The notes under the pieces: generated by a model | The model's input: the letters and a program-made list of their open reading frames with translations, nothing else | Told to the model about the DNA's origin: nothing | The model's database searches: none | Position numbers and translations under genes: made by a program | Shown: positions 26,190 through 35,112 of the stretch, piece by piece | Layout: each line of letters opens with the position of its first letter | How positions within the stretch are numbered: position 1 is the first letter of the stretch | Source of the DNA: Pseudolabrys sp. Root1462 | GTDB taxonomy: Bacteria; Pseudomonadota; Alphaproteobacteria; Rhizobiales; Xanthobacteraceae | Assembly (NCBI RefSeq): GCF_001426945.1 | Contig: NZ_LMFS01000003.1 | Location: forward strand, 549,105-613,104 | Length of the DNA: 64,000 nt | Reading direction: 5' to 3'

Positions 26190-27995
26190 ATGGCTGAAAC
26201 CGTCCTCGAAATCCTCGCGACGCACCGGGCCGGGACGGCGACGCCGTCCGAAACGATCACCCGCAGCTATGCCCGGATCCGGGCGCATGCCGACCCGGCA
26301 ATCTTCATCTCCTTGCGCGACGAGGCCGAAGCGGTCGCCGAAGCCAAGGCGCTCGAGAAGTCGGGCAATAAGAACTTACCGCTCTATGGCGTGCCCTTCG
26401 CGGTCAAGGACAACATCGACGTCGCCGGCCTGCCGACCACGGCGGCCTGTCCGGCGTTCAGCTACAAGCCGGGCCACGATGCGACCGCGGTGGCGCGGCT
26501 GCGCGCCGCCGGCGCCATCGTCATCGGCAAGACGAACCTCGACCAGTTCGCCACCGGCCTCGTCGGCGTGCGCTCACCTTATGGTGTGCCGCGCAACACC
26601 TTCGATCCCGAGCTGGTGCCTGGGGGGTCCTCGTCGGGCTCGGCAACTTCGGTCGCCGCCGGTCTGGTGCCGTTCTCGCTCGGCACCGACACCGCCGGCT
26701 CCGGCCGCGTGCCCGCCGGCTTCAATAACATTGTCGGCCTCAAGCCGAGCCTCGGCCTGATCTCGACTCATGGTCTGGTGCCGGCCTGCCGCACGCTCGA
26801 CTGCATTTCAATCTTCGCGCTCACCGTCGATGATGCCTGGCACGCTCTCAGTATTGCCGGCGCGCCCGATGCCGCTGACAGTTATTCGCGGAATCGGCCA
26901 CTCGGGCATCCCGGCTCGATGCCTCCGCATGTGAAGCTCGGCGTGCCGATCGCGGGCCAGCGGCTGTTCTTCGGCGACAAGGAATATGAAGTCGGTTACG
27001 ACGCGGCGCTGCAGCGCCTCGCCAGGCTCGGCTGCGACATCGTCGAGATCGACATTGAGCCGTTCTACGAAACAGCGCGGTTGCTGTACGAGGGTCCGTG
27101 GGTCGCCGAGCGCGCCATCACCGCGCAAAAGCTGCTGGCCTCCGATCCCGACGCCATCCATCCGGTGACGCGCGAGATCACCATCGGCGGTCTGCGGCCG
27201 ACGGCGATGGATGCCTTCGCCGCATTCTACAAGCTTGAGCGCCTGCGCCGCGTGTCTGACTACATCTTCGCGCATCAGATCGATGCGCTGGCGCTGCCGA
27301 CGGCGCCGACGATTTACACCGTCGAGCAGGTGCTGGCGGATCCGATTGAGCTCAACAGCCGGCTCGGCACCTACACCAACTTCGTCAATCTGCTCGATCT
27401 GTGCGGTCTGGCGCTGCCGGCGTCGTTGACGGGCAGGGGTCTGCCGTTCGGCGTTACGCTGCTTGGGCCCGGGGGTGGTGACGCGCGGCTTGCCGAGATC
27501 GGCCGCGTCTTCCATGCCGACACGCAGTTGCCGCTCGGCGCGCTCAAGGTGCCGCAGCCGAAGCTGCCGGCGTTGCCGGCCGAAGCGGCGGAGGACGAAA
27601 TCGCCATCGCCGTGGTCGGCGCGCATCTGTCCGGTCTGCCACTCAACGGCGAGCTGACATCGCTCGGCGGCCGTCTGCTGGAAGCCACGCAAACCGCGCC
27701 GGACTACAAGCTCTATGCGCTCAACGGCACCGCGCCGGCCAAGCCCGGTCTGCTGCGAGTCGGCGCCGGCGAGGGATCAAGCATCGGCGTTGAAGTCTGG
27801 GCCTTGCCGAGGGCTGCCTTCGGAGTGTTCATCGGCGGCGTCGTCGCGCCGCTGTCGATCGGCACCGTGGTCCTGGCCGACGGCCGCGGCGTCAAAGGCT
27901 TTCTCGTCGAAGCTGCGGGCATCGGCGGCGCGCGCGACATCACCGGTTTCGGCGGCTGGCGGGCTTATTTGGCGCAGGAGAAGGCGGCGGAATAG
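26190..27995 (+). CDS. atzF: Allophanate hydrolase AtzF
   Basis: The 601-residue protein has an amidase-signature domain with the catalytic triad visible as K73 (PFAVKDNID), cis-Ser S147 (GGSSSG) and nucleophile S171 (DTAGSGR); the spacings of 74 and 24 residues match AtzF. The C-terminal 150 residues are the allophanate-hydrolase C-domain (LYALNGTAPAKPGLLRV...). The enzyme splits allophanate toward CO2 and ammonia, the last step of urea-carboxylase, biuret or cyanurate breakdown. ATG 26190 is preferred to GTG 26178. No biuret hydrolase or urea carboxylase gene is present; an importer operon converges on it. Confidence 0.94.
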   Translation: MAETVLEILATHRAGTATPSETITRSYARIRAHADPAIFISLRDEAEAVAEAKALEKSGNKNLPLYGVPFAVKDNIDVAGLPTTAACPAFSYKPGHDATAVARLRAAGAIVIGKTNLDQFATGLVGVRSPYGVPRNTFDPELVPGGSSSGSATSVAAGLVPFSLGTDTAGSGRVPAGFNNIVGLKPSLGLISTHGLVPACRTLDCISIFALTVDDAWHALSIAGAPDAADSYSRNRPLGHPGSMPPHVKLGVPIAGQRLFFGDKEYEVGYDAALQRLARLGCDIVEIDIEPFYETARLLYEGPWVAERAITAQKLLASDPDAIHPVTREITIGGLRPTAMDAFAAFYKLERLRRVSDYIFAHQIDALALPTAPTIYTVEQVLADPIELNSRLGTYTNFVNLLDLCGLALPASLTGRGLPFGVTLLGPGGGDARLAEIGRVFHADTQLPLGALKVPQPKLPALPAEAAEDEIAIAVVGAHLSGLPLNGELTSLGGRLLEATQTAPDYKLYALNGTAPAKPGLLRVGAGEGSSIGVEVWALPRAAFGVFIGGVVAPLSIGTVVLADGRGVKGFLVEAAGIGGARDITGFGGWRAYLAQEKAAE

Positions 27996-27998
27996 CCG

Positions 27999-28697
27999 TC
28001 ACACCGTCTCCGAATAATGTTCATACTCCTCGCGCACGAGGATGATGTGCTGGTTCATCGCCGCCGCCGCGGCCGCCTTCTCGCCGCGCAGAATAGCCTC
28101 GACGACACGATCATGCTCGACATGCGACTTGGCAAGACGGCCCAGATTGCGGAATTGCGCGCGGCGGAACGGCTGCACGCGGGCGCGGGTCGATAGCGCG
28201 AGCTCGGCGAGATAGGTGTTGTGTGCGCCGTCATAGATGGCGTTGTGAAATGCCTCGTTCATCTCGTGATAGCGTTGCGGGTCGCCGCTCTGGATCAGCA
28301 CGCGCAGTCCTTCATGAATGTCCTCGAGGGCCCGGCGCTCGACGATGGTCATGCGCTCGGCGGCAAAGCCGGCGCACAACGCTTCCAGTTCGGCCATGGC
28401 TTCGAACATGCCCGCAAGCTGATCGGCGTCCGGTCGCGCCACCAGCGCGGCGCGGTGCGGCCGCACTTCGACCAGCCCACTCGCCGCGAGCAGGCGGATC
28501 GCCTCGCGCACCGGCGTACGCGAGACGTTGAAGCGGTTGGCGATGCGCGTTTCGTCGAGCGGCGCGCCGGGCGCATGCACGCCGCGGACGATCTCGTCGG
28601 CGAGTTGCAGGCGCAATTCCTCGGCGCGGGTCGTGCGCGGCCAGCTTGCGTCCCTTGCCGCTGGTCGCGCCTCGGCATCCGTCCCTGTCAAACTCAT
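27999..28697 (-). CDS. GntR-family regulator (FCD/FadR subfamily)
   Basis: The 232-residue protein has a winged HTH (ELRLQLADEIVRGVHAPGAP, RFNVSRTPVREAIRLLAASG) and an all-helical FCD effector domain with likely metal-binding acid/His positions (EMNEAFHNAIYDGAHN, HVEHDRVVEAILRGE). It is the last gene of the importer operon (17-bp gap) and is convergent with atzF, three bases between the stops. The identical 14-base palindromes at both flanking promoters make it the natural regulator of both units, probably a repressor relieved by an intermediate. Confidence 0.93.
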   Translation of the reverse strand: MSLTGTDAEARPAARDASWPRTTRAEELRLQLADEIVRGVHAPGAPLDETRIANRFNVSRTPVREAIRLLAASGLVEVRPHRAALVARPDADQLAGMFEAMAELEALCAGFAAERMTIVERRALEDIHEGLRVLIQSGDPQRYHEMNEAFHNAIYDGAHNTYLAELALSTRARVQPFRRAQFRNLGRLAKSHVEHDRVVEAILRGEKAAAAAAMNQHIILVREEYEHYSETV

Positions 28698-28714
28698 CCG
28701 GCCTCAACGTGTCT

Positions 28715-30442
28715 TCAGATCGGCGGGTGCGGGATCGCCGCCAGCAGATCGCGCGTATACTCAGCTTGTGGCGCATCCATGACGCGCGCGGTCAGGCCCT
28801 GCTCGACGATCTGCCCGCTCTTCATCACGATCACGCGGTCGCACAGCAAGCGTACCACATTCAGGTCGTGGGACACGAAAAGATAGCTCATCCCCAGCTT
28901 ATCTTTGAGGTCCTGCAACAGGTTAAGGACGACGGCCTGAACCGACACGTCGAGCGCGGCGGTTGGCTCGTCGAGCACGACGAGATCAGGCTTGAGGGCG
29001 ATGGCGCGAGCAATGCCGACGCGGGCTTTCTGACCGCCGGACAATTGATGGGGAAAACGATCGAGCAGGTCGAGCGGCAGGCCGACCTGGGTCGCCAGCT
29101 CCTCGACGCGCCCCCGCAGCGAATGGCGCGAGATGTCGCTGAGCCGCAGCAACGGGTCGGCTATGGCGCGCGCTGCGGTGAAGCGCGGGTTGAGGCTGTC
29201 GGTCGGATCCTGGAACACCATCTGGATGCGCCGGCGTTGCGGCAGCGTCGCGAAGTCCTTGGCCGGAATCGCGCCGATGTCCTCGCCGTCGAAGCTGATC
29301 GTGCCCGACGTCTTGTCGATCAGCCGCATCAGCATCATCGACGTCGTCGATTTGCCGCAGCCCGACTCGCCAACCAGACCGACGCTTTCGCCGCGCGCGA
29401 TCTCGAACGAAATGCCGTCAACGGCACGGAAGACTTCGCCCTCCGGTGTCGGACCGGACTTGAACAGCCGGCTCAGTGACGATGCCGCGCCCTGGCGCGG
29501 ATATTCCTTCACCAGTTTCTCGACCTTGAGGAGAGGCGCGTCCGCTTTGGCGGTCGCCGCGCCAATCGCACCGGCGCGCAGCGCGTCCTCATCCGGCAGC
29601 AGCTCGCGCAAGGTTATGCCGGGTCGCGGCGTCGCGCGCATGAGTTTGCGCGTGTAGGGATGCATCGGATTGCGAAAGATCGTTTCGGCCTTCGCGGTCT
29701 CGACCACGTTGCCCTTTTCCATGACGATGACCTTGTCGCAGTAGGCGGCGGCGAGGCCAAGGTCGTGAGTAATGAGAATGGTGGACATACCGCGCTCGCG
29801 CGTCAGCTCGACGACGAGATCCATCACCGCCTTCTGCGTGGTGACGTCGAGGCCCGTGGTCGGCTCGTCGGCGATGAGCAATTGCGGCCGGCAGGCCAGC
29901 GCCAGCGCAATGACGACGCGTTGGCACATGCCGCCCGACAGTTCGAACGGATAGGCGTGGTAGCGCTCGCGCGGCCGCGCGATCCGCACCTGCTCGAGCA
30001 TCTCCACCGCCTTGTCGGCCGCGGCGGCGGCATCGGCTTGGGCGTGCTGCAGCAGCACGTCCTCGATCTGGTGGCCGATCTTGCGGATCGGATTGAGCGC
30101 CAGCCGCGGCGACTGGAAGATCATCGACATTTCGCGGCCGCGCAGGTCGCGCATCTCGCTTTCGTCGATCTGGCGCAGATCGAGATTGGAGAATCTCACC
30201 GAGCCGTCGGCGATGCGGCCGGCGCGATCGAGAATGCGCATCACTGCATAGGACGTCACCGACTTGCCGGAGCCGGATTCCCCAACGATGCCGAGCGTCT
30301 CGCCCTTGGCGAGCGAGATATTGACATGCTTGACCGCCTGGACGGTGCCGCGCCGGGTCTGGAATTCGACGGTGAGATCGCGCACGTCGAGCAGCGGCAG
30401 TGCTTCGCCGGTATCGACTTCGGGTGTCGGTGCTTTCAGCAT
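28715..30442 (-). CDS. Peptide-type ABC transporter ATPase, fused DppD-DppF
   Basis: The protein of 575 residues carries two complete ABC domains, as in fused Dpp/Opp-type ATPases. First domain: GESGSGKSVTSYAVMRILDR, LSGGMCQRVVIALALACRP, LLIADEPTTGLDVTTQ. Second: GESGCGKSTTSMMLMRLIDK, LSGGQKARVGIARAIAL, LVVLDEPTAALDVSVQ. Each ends in an oligopeptide/dipeptide C-terminal region (PMHPYTRKLMRATPR; QAEYTRDLLAAIPHPPI). ATG 30442 begins the conserved part. It lies downstream of the two permeases, separated from them by a palindromic repeat. Confidence 0.93.
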   Translation of the reverse strand: MLKAPTPEVDTGEALPLLDVRDLTVEFQTRRGTVQAVKHVNISLAKGETLGIVGESGSGKSVTSYAVMRILDRAGRIADGSVRFSNLDLRQIDESEMRDLRGREMSMIFQSPRLALNPIRKIGHQIEDVLLQHAQADAAAAADKAVEMLEQVRIARPRERYHAYPFELSGGMCQRVVIALALACRPQLLIADEPTTGLDVTTQKAVMDLVVELTRERGMSTILITHDLGLAAAYCDKVIVMEKGNVVETAKAETIFRNPMHPYTRKLMRATPRPGITLRELLPDEDALRAGAIGAATAKADAPLLKVEKLVKEYPRQGAASSLSRLFKSGPTPEGEVFRAVDGISFEIARGESVGLVGESGCGKSTTSMMLMRLIDKTSGTISFDGEDIGAIPAKDFATLPQRRRIQMVFQDPTDSLNPRFTAARAIADPLLRLSDISRHSLRGRVEELATQVGLPLDLLDRFPHQLSGGQKARVGIARAIALKPDLVVLDEPTAALDVSVQAVVLNLLQDLKDKLGMSYLFVSHDLNVVRLLCDRVIVMKSGQIVEQGLTARVMDAPQAEYTRDLLAAIPHPPI

Positions 30443-30456
30443 GCTTTTTCTCCGTT

Positions 30457-30505
30457 GCGCATGATCTGATCCGAAAACCGGTCCCCACTTTTCTGGATCA
30501 TGCGC
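30457..30505. repeat. REP-like palindromic repeat inside the importer operon
   Basis: Ends GCGCATGATC and GATCATGCGC are exact 10-bp inverted repeats bracketing a 29-base core (CCGAAAACCGG...CCACTTTT). From memory, this GATC-flanked sequence is a frequent interspersed repeat in Bradyrhizobium-like and other Hyphomicrobiales genomes. It occupies nearly the whole 64-bp gap between the DppC stop and the DppDF start, just before the ATPase ribosome site, so it may form an mRNA hairpin between the cistrons. Confidence 0.75.
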
Positions 30506-30506
30506 G

Positions 30507-31433
30507 TCACGTTCTCCGCTGCGGATCGACGAGGTCGCGCAGCCCGTCACCGAGCAGGTTGAAGGTGAAGACGGCGAGCATCAGCGCCGCGCCGGGAAAC
30601 AGCGCGATCCACCATTCGCCGGAGATGATGTTGGCGGCGCCCTCGGCGACCATGATGCCCCATTCCGGCGTCGGCGGTTTGACGCCGAGGCCGATGAAGG
30701 ACAGGCCGGCGGCATTGAGAATGGCGTAGCCCATGGTCAGCGAAATCTGCACCATCATGATCGGCATGATGTTCGGCAGGATGTGGCCGAGCAGGATGCG
30801 CGCATCGCCGTTGCCGGACAGCCGCGCCGCCTGCACGAAGCCGGCCTCCCGCCGCACATTGGCCTCGGCGCGGGCGACGCGCACATAGAGCGGGAAGTTG
30901 ATGATGGCCGTGGCGATCACGATGTTGGTCACGGTGTTGCCCAGAGCGGCGACGATGCCCATCGCCAGCACGAACAGCGGAAACGCCATGATGGTGTCGG
31001 ACAGCCGGGACACGATGCGGTCGGTCCAGCCCCCGAAGTAGCCAGCGGCGATGCCGGCCAGCCCGCCCATCGCGAACACCAGCGCCACCGAGGTGATGGC
31101 GATGATGAAATCGAGCCGGGTGGCGACGACCACGCGGCTCAGGATGTCGCGACCGAGTTGGTCGGTGCCGAACCAGTGCTTCCAGCTCGGCGCCTGCAAC
31201 GCCGAGGCGGTGTCGCTGGCGAGCGGATCGTGCGGCACGATATAGGGGCCGATCAGCGCACAAACCGCGATCAGCGCGAACAGGAAGAAGGCGAGCCCCG
31301 TCACCGGATTTTCCGACATCACATAGCGGGCGTGGCGGAGCATGGAGTTGTGCTCCGGCTTCGGCTGCGCCGGTGTGGCGGACAGGGCGGGCTTCTCGGT
31401 AACCGGCGGGATGGCGTTGAGCGTATCGGTCAT
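30507..31433 (-). CDS. Peptide-type ABC transporter permease (DppC type)
   Basis: The 308-residue protein has an N-terminal cytoplasmic tail, one transmembrane segment, the PHDPLASDTASALQAPSWKH-like periplasmic loop and LGTDQLGRD-type motif (WFGTDQLGRDILSR), and about five further helices with the permease loop (AARLSGNGDARILLGHILPN). It matches DppC/OppC. Its ATG overlaps the DppB stop by 4 bp (ATGA). It forms the channel with DppB. Confidence 0.93.
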   Translation of the reverse strand: MTDTLNAIPPVTEKPALSATPAQPKPEHNSMLRHARYVMSENPVTGLAFFLFALIAVCALIGPYIVPHDPLASDTASALQAPSWKHWFGTDQLGRDILSRVVVATRLDFIIAITSVALVFAMGGLAGIAAGYFGGWTDRIVSRLSDTIMAFPLFVLAMGIVAALGNTVTNIVIATAIINFPLYVRVARAEANVRREAGFVQAARLSGNGDARILLGHILPNIMPIMMVQISLTMGYAILNAAGLSFIGLGVKPPTPEWGIMVAEGAANIISGEWWIALFPGAALMLAVFTFNLLGDGLRDLVDPQRRT

Positions 31434-32443
31434 CCTTCAAGCCTCACGCGCGGGTCGATGACGCCGTAGAGAATGTCGATGACGAGATTGAGCACGACAT
31501 AGAGCACGGCCATGGTCAGCACGAAGCCCTGCACCGGCGCGAAATCGGATTGCAGCAGCGCCTCGACCGCGTAGGAGCCGATGCCGGGCCAGGCGAACAC
31601 CTTCTCGACCAGCACGTTGGCCCCTAACAGGAATGAGAAAACCATGCCGAGTGTGGTGACGACCGGCAGCATGGCATTGCGAAAGGCATAGGTGATGATG
31701 ACGGTGCGGGTATCGAGGCCGGAAGCGCGCGCGGTGCGAACGAATTCCGACGCCAGCACCGCCAGCATCGAAGCGCGCGTCATGCGCGCGATCGGCGCCA
31801 GCGAGAAGATTGCCAGCGTTGCGACGGGCAGAATGAGCTGCGACAGGGCCGAGCGGAAGACCTCGAAATTGCCGGTCACCAGGCTGTCGATCAGGTAGAA
31901 ACCGTTGATCTGCGGCGGCGCGCTGGCAAAGGCGTCGAGCCGGCCGAGCGGTGCCGGCGCCCAGCCGAGCTGGTAGTAAAACGCATAGACCAGCAGCAGG
32001 CCGGTGAAAAACACCGGCAGCGATACGCCCGCGGTTGCGACCACGCGGCAGGTGTGGTCGATCCACGAACCCTGCTTGACGGCGGCGAGAATGCCGAGCG
32101 GCACGGCGATAACGAGCGAGACGAACAGACCGAGCAGCGTCAGTTCTGCGGAAGCGGGCAGGCGGCTGGCGATTTCGGTCGCCACCGGGCGCCCGGTCGA
32201 GAGCGAATTGCCGAAGTTGCCATGAGCCAGATCGCCGACGTAGCGAACGAACTGTTCGGGAAGCGGCTTGTCGAGGCCGAGGCCTTTGCGAATTTCGGCG
32301 ATCGAGTCGGGCGTCGCCGCAGGGCCGGCGAAATACACCGCCGGATCGCCGGGCAGCACGCGGGTCAGGAGAAAGGTGACGATAATCACGCCGATCAAAG
32401 TCGGGATCACCGTGAGCAGTCTTTTGCCGAGGGTCGCGAGCAT
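31430..32443 (-). CDS. Peptide-type ABC transporter permease (DppB type)
   Basis: The 337-residue inner-membrane protein starts MLATLGKRLLTVIPTLIGVI, followed by TFLLTRVLPGDPAVYFAG and a GLDKPLPEQFVRYVGDLAHGNFGNS stretch, all typical of DppB/OppB, with about six helices and the conserved permease loop near RTARASGLDTRTVIITYAFRN. It partners DppC. The repeat-bearing gap of 145 bp separates it from the binding-protein gene. Confidence 0.93.
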   Translation of the reverse strand: MLATLGKRLLTVIPTLIGVIIVTFLLTRVLPGDPAVYFAGPAATPDSIAEIRKGLGLDKPLPEQFVRYVGDLAHGNFGNSLSTGRPVATEIASRLPASAELTLLGLFVSLVIAVPLGILAAVKQGSWIDHTCRVVATAGVSLPVFFTGLLLVYAFYYQLGWAPAPLGRLDAFASAPPQINGFYLIDSLVTGNFEVFRSALSQLILPVATLAIFSLAPIARMTRASMLAVLASEFVRTARASGLDTRTVIITYAFRNAMLPVVTTLGMVFSFLLGANVLVEKVFAWPGIGSYAVEALLQSDFAPVQGFVLTMAVLYVVLNLVIDILYGVIDPRVRLEG

Positions 32444-32460
32444 GATGGTTACTCTGCCTT

Positions 32461-32507
32461 TCCCGGGCGCAGCGCCGCACGTCTTCGTGGCGCTGCTGAA
32501 CCGGGAT
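32461..32507. repeat. Imperfect palindromic intergenic repeat
   Basis: TCCCGG...CAGCGCCGCACG and CGTGGCGCTGCTGAACCGGGA form a long imperfect hairpin in the gap between the binding-protein and DppB genes. Its CCGGG-ended, GC-rich two-armed shape matches short repeats commonly interspersed in Bradyrhizobium-type genomes. It may lower downstream expression relative to the binding protein. Confidence 0.5.
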
Positions 32508-32588
32508 CGTTACGACGTCGGAATGTTATGCCCCCCGCTGCGGCATAGCGCTCACGCGCTGCGCCGCAGCCGAGGAAAGCCGCTGCTC

Positions 32589-34199
32589 TTATCCCTTCAC
32601 CAGCTTGCGGTAGTCGACCTGACGGTGGAACCAGTACTGGTAGCCGCTGATGTTGTTCTGCATCGCCACGTTCAGGTAAGGCTGCAGGATCGGTACGCGC
32701 GGCACGTCCGTGTAGGCCTTCGAGATGAAGCCCTTGACGTCGGTGGCGTACTTTTCTTTGTCGCCCACCGCAGCCGCGGCATAGGCGCCGTCGATGAACG
32801 CATCCATCGCGGGATCGACATAGCTCGGCGTGTTGAAGACGGCGTTCAGCTTCGAGTAGCACCAGAAGAAGTATTCCGGGTAATCGAGCCAGCCCGAGAA
32901 GAAGTTGACCATCATCGGCATCGACTTCTTCGCCATTTCGCTGCGCCAGTTGGCCCCGGGCACCTTATTGATGGCAAGCTTAATGCCGATTTCGCCAAGC
33001 GCCTCCTGGATCAGCACGGCCATCGGCTCGCAGTTCACGGCGTCGCCGAGATCGAACGAAACCGTCGATTCAATCGGACCGGCTCCCGATTCCGCCATCA
33101 GCTTCTTGGCCATGGCAAGATCGGTCTTGTAACCGGTCGCCTGCGGCCAATCGATCGTGCTGACGGTGTTCGACGGGCCGCCGAACAGCGGCTTGGCGTG
33201 GCCGAACATCGCCGCATCGATGATCTTCTGATAGGGCAGCGCGTAGGCGATAGCCTGGCGAACCTTCTCATTGTCGAACGGGGCGCTCTTCACGTTCAGT
33301 TCGAGCGAGTACATGCCGTTGCCGATCGGGTTCGAGACCAGCTTCAGCTTGCCTTCCTTCTTCAACTCGACGAAGTCCTTGGCCGGCAGATCGAACGAGA
33401 TGTCGGCGTCGCCGCGTTCCATCAGCGCGCGGCGATTGCCGCCTGATGGGATGGTGCGCCAGATCACCTTCTTGAGTTCGGGTAGCTTGCCGCCGATCCA
33501 GGCGTCGTTGCGCTCATAGACGACTTCGACGCCGGGCTTCCAGCTCGTCACCTTGTAGGCGCCGGAGCCTGCGGTGTTGGATTTGGTGTATTCGAGCGCC
33601 CACGGATCCTTCTCGGTGGCCTTCGCCTTGAGCAGGCCCGAGTTGAAGATACTCGGCACGATGACCGCGAGATCGGGAATGGTGAGGCGGTTCTTCTTCA
33701 GAAAATCGACGCGGAACGTGGTGTCGTCAACGGCGACGAATTGCTCCGGCTTTTCCAGCGAGCCGGCCTTCATCTGGACCACCGGGAAGCCGCCGACTGT
33801 GACCGAGCGATCGAACGACCACTTGACGTCTTTGGCGGTGACGGGCGTGCCGTCCTGGAATTTCGCGCCCTTCTTCAGTTTGAAGGTGACGGACATGTCG
33901 CCGACGTTCATGTCTTCGGCGAGCTCCGGCACGAACTTGTCACGATCGTAAGACAGCGAGCCGTCCGGCAGCGTCTTGGTCGCGTGGGTAATCAGCCGAT
34001 CGTAGCAATTCCACGACGCTTCATAGCCGGGGCGGTTGGTGCCGACGCCGTGGATGTCGAGATTGTTGGGGCCGTTTTCGCTGACAAGGAGCAGCGTTTC
34101 CTTGCGCGACTGGGCTTCGGCGGAAAAAATCGTCGGAGCGGAAATGGCAGTGCCGGCCGCGAGGGCGGTGGCCGACTTCAAAAATTCACGACGCTTCAT
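32589..34199 (-). CDS. Peptide-type ABC transporter substrate-binding protein (family 5)
   Basis: The 536-residue precursor has a twin-arginine signal (MKRREFLKSATALAAGTAIS, cut near AEAQ). The mature protein fits the SBP family 5 pattern (SVTFKLKKGAKFQDGTPVTAKDVKWSFD; GSGAYKVTSWKPGVEVVYERN). Family members bind peptides, nickel, opines and other solutes, so the name does not prove peptide uptake. The link to atzF through the shared operator suggests a nitrogen-rich ligand. ATG 34199 has a good GGGAGG ribosome site. It is first in the operon. Confidence 0.92.
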   Translation of the reverse strand: MKRREFLKSATALAAGTAISAPTIFSAEAQSRKETLLLVSENGPNNLDIHGVGTNRPGYEASWNCYDRLITHATKTLPDGSLSYDRDKFVPELAEDMNVGDMSVTFKLKKGAKFQDGTPVTAKDVKWSFDRSVTVGGFPVVQMKAGSLEKPEQFVAVDDTTFRVDFLKKNRLTIPDLAVIVPSIFNSGLLKAKATEKDPWALEYTKSNTAGSGAYKVTSWKPGVEVVYERNDAWIGGKLPELKKVIWRTIPSGGNRRALMERGDADISFDLPAKDFVELKKEGKLKLVSNPIGNGMYSLELNVKSAPFDNEKVRQAIAYALPYQKIIDAAMFGHAKPLFGGPSNTVSTIDWPQATGYKTDLAMAKKLMAESGAGPIESTVSFDLGDAVNCEPMAVLIQEALGEIGIKLAINKVPGANWRSEMAKKSMPMMVNFFSGWLDYPEYFFWCYSKLNAVFNTPSYVDPAMDAFIDGAYAAAAVGDKEKYATDVKGFISKAYTDVPRVPILQPYLNVAMQNNISGYQYWFHRQVDYRKLVKG

Positions 34200-34262
34200 G
34201 TGACAGCCTCCCGAATGATACTGGAACCCTCTCCGCAAGGGCTGTGCCAGATTCAGGTGGCC

Positions 34263-34272
34263 TGCATACAAT
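34263..34272. promoter_or_regulatory. Second, partial GntR-type site in the importer leader
   Basis: TGCATACAAT repeats ten contiguous bases of the full operator at 34345-34358 and lies 64 bp upstream of the binding-protein start. It could give cooperative binding or looping with the full site 73 bp upstream. Confidence 0.45.
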
Positions 34273-34344
34273 TAGCTAAAGTATTGGGGTAACTGGGTTT
34301 TTAACGCGCTCGCACCTCGTGGGCGCCCGGTATCGCGTTCCGCG

Positions 34345-34358
34345 TATTGCATACAATA
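34345..34358. promoter_or_regulatory. GntR-type operator upstream of the ABC importer operon
   Basis: TATTGCATACAATA is the exact reverse complement of the 14-base operator upstream of atzF. It lies 146 bp upstream of the binding-protein start, within an AT-rich stretch (34340-34380) unusual for this GC-rich window, which probably holds the operon promoter. Confidence 0.7.
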
Positions 34359-34415
34359 GGTCCAAAACTGATTAATTAGTAGGCGCGCCATCCCGGACAG
34401 CGAAATCCGGCAGGC

Positions 34416-34439
34416 GACCGCCCACGCGTGAGGGCGGTC
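34416..34439 (-). terminator. Hairpin downstream of fixJ
   Basis: GACCGCCC and GGGCGGTC form a perfect 8-bp stem with an 8-base loop, 35 bp after the fixJ stop. There is no U-tract on the fixJ strand, so it may be a transcript-stabilising or Rho-assisted hairpin. Confidence 0.4.
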
Positions 34440-34473
34440 CGCAGATGCCGGGTTTAGTGAATGGCGAACGGAT

Positions 34474-35112
34474 TCAGCCGGTCTTGCCGTTGTCCGGCAC
34501 GATGTCGGCAAGCATCGCCATGCGCACCAGATCCGACAGGCTGTTGGCGCCCATCTTGGTCATGAGGTTGGCGCGATAGATCTCGACCGTGCGCGGTGAG
34601 ATGCCGAGATCGAAGGCGATGGTCTTGTTGGGCTGGCCGGCGACCAGACCATTGAGGACCTGACGCTCGCGATTCGACAGCGCCGCCAGCTTCTCCCTGA
34701 TTGCGTCCAATTCGGCCTGGCGTTTGCCGCTGTCGGCGGCGTTGCTCAGCGCCGCCTTGACCGCGGCGATCAGGCCGTCGTCGTCGAACGGCTTCTCGAG
34801 AAAGTCGATGGCGCCGATCTTCATCGCCTCGACCGCAAGCGCGACATCGCCGTGGCCGGTGATGACGATCACGGGCAGGCCGGGCTTCACCTCCTTGACC
34901 TTCTTGAGCAGGTCGATGCCGGTGATCTCGGGCATGCGAACGTCGGTGATGATGCAGCCGGAATCGATTTCCGGCAGGACACTGAAGAGGGCCTTCGCCG
35001 AGTCGAATCCGCGTGCTTTGAACCCGGCGGTGGACAGCAGGAATTCCAGCGACTGCCGCACGGCGTCGTCGTCATCGACCACATAGATGATGGGTTCAGG
35101 CATCGTCGACAT
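34474..35112 (-). CDS. fixJ: FixJ-family response regulator
   Basis: The 212-residue protein has a receiver domain ([20 protein letters not shown], phosphoacceptor Asp57 in [16 protein letters not shown], Lys in EKPF) and a LuxR-type HTH ([40 protein letters not shown]), the FixJ arrangement. When phosphorylated by FixL under low oxygen, FixJ activates fixK. ATG 35112 has GAGG at good spacing; an alternative ATG at 35103 would number the phospho-Asp 54, as in Sinorhizobium FixJ. The gene overlaps the end of fixL by 17 bp. Confidence 0.92.
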   Translation of the reverse strand: MSTMPEPIIYVVDDDDAVRQSLEFLLSTAGFKARGFDSAKALFSVLPEIDSGCIITDVRMPEITGIDLLKKVKEVKPGLPVIVITGHGDVALAVEAMKIGAIDFLEKPFDDDGLIAAVKAALSNAADSGKRQAELDAIREKLAALSNRERQVLNGLVAGQPNKTIAFDLGISPRTVEIYRANLMTKMGANSLSDLVRMAMLADIVPDNGKTG

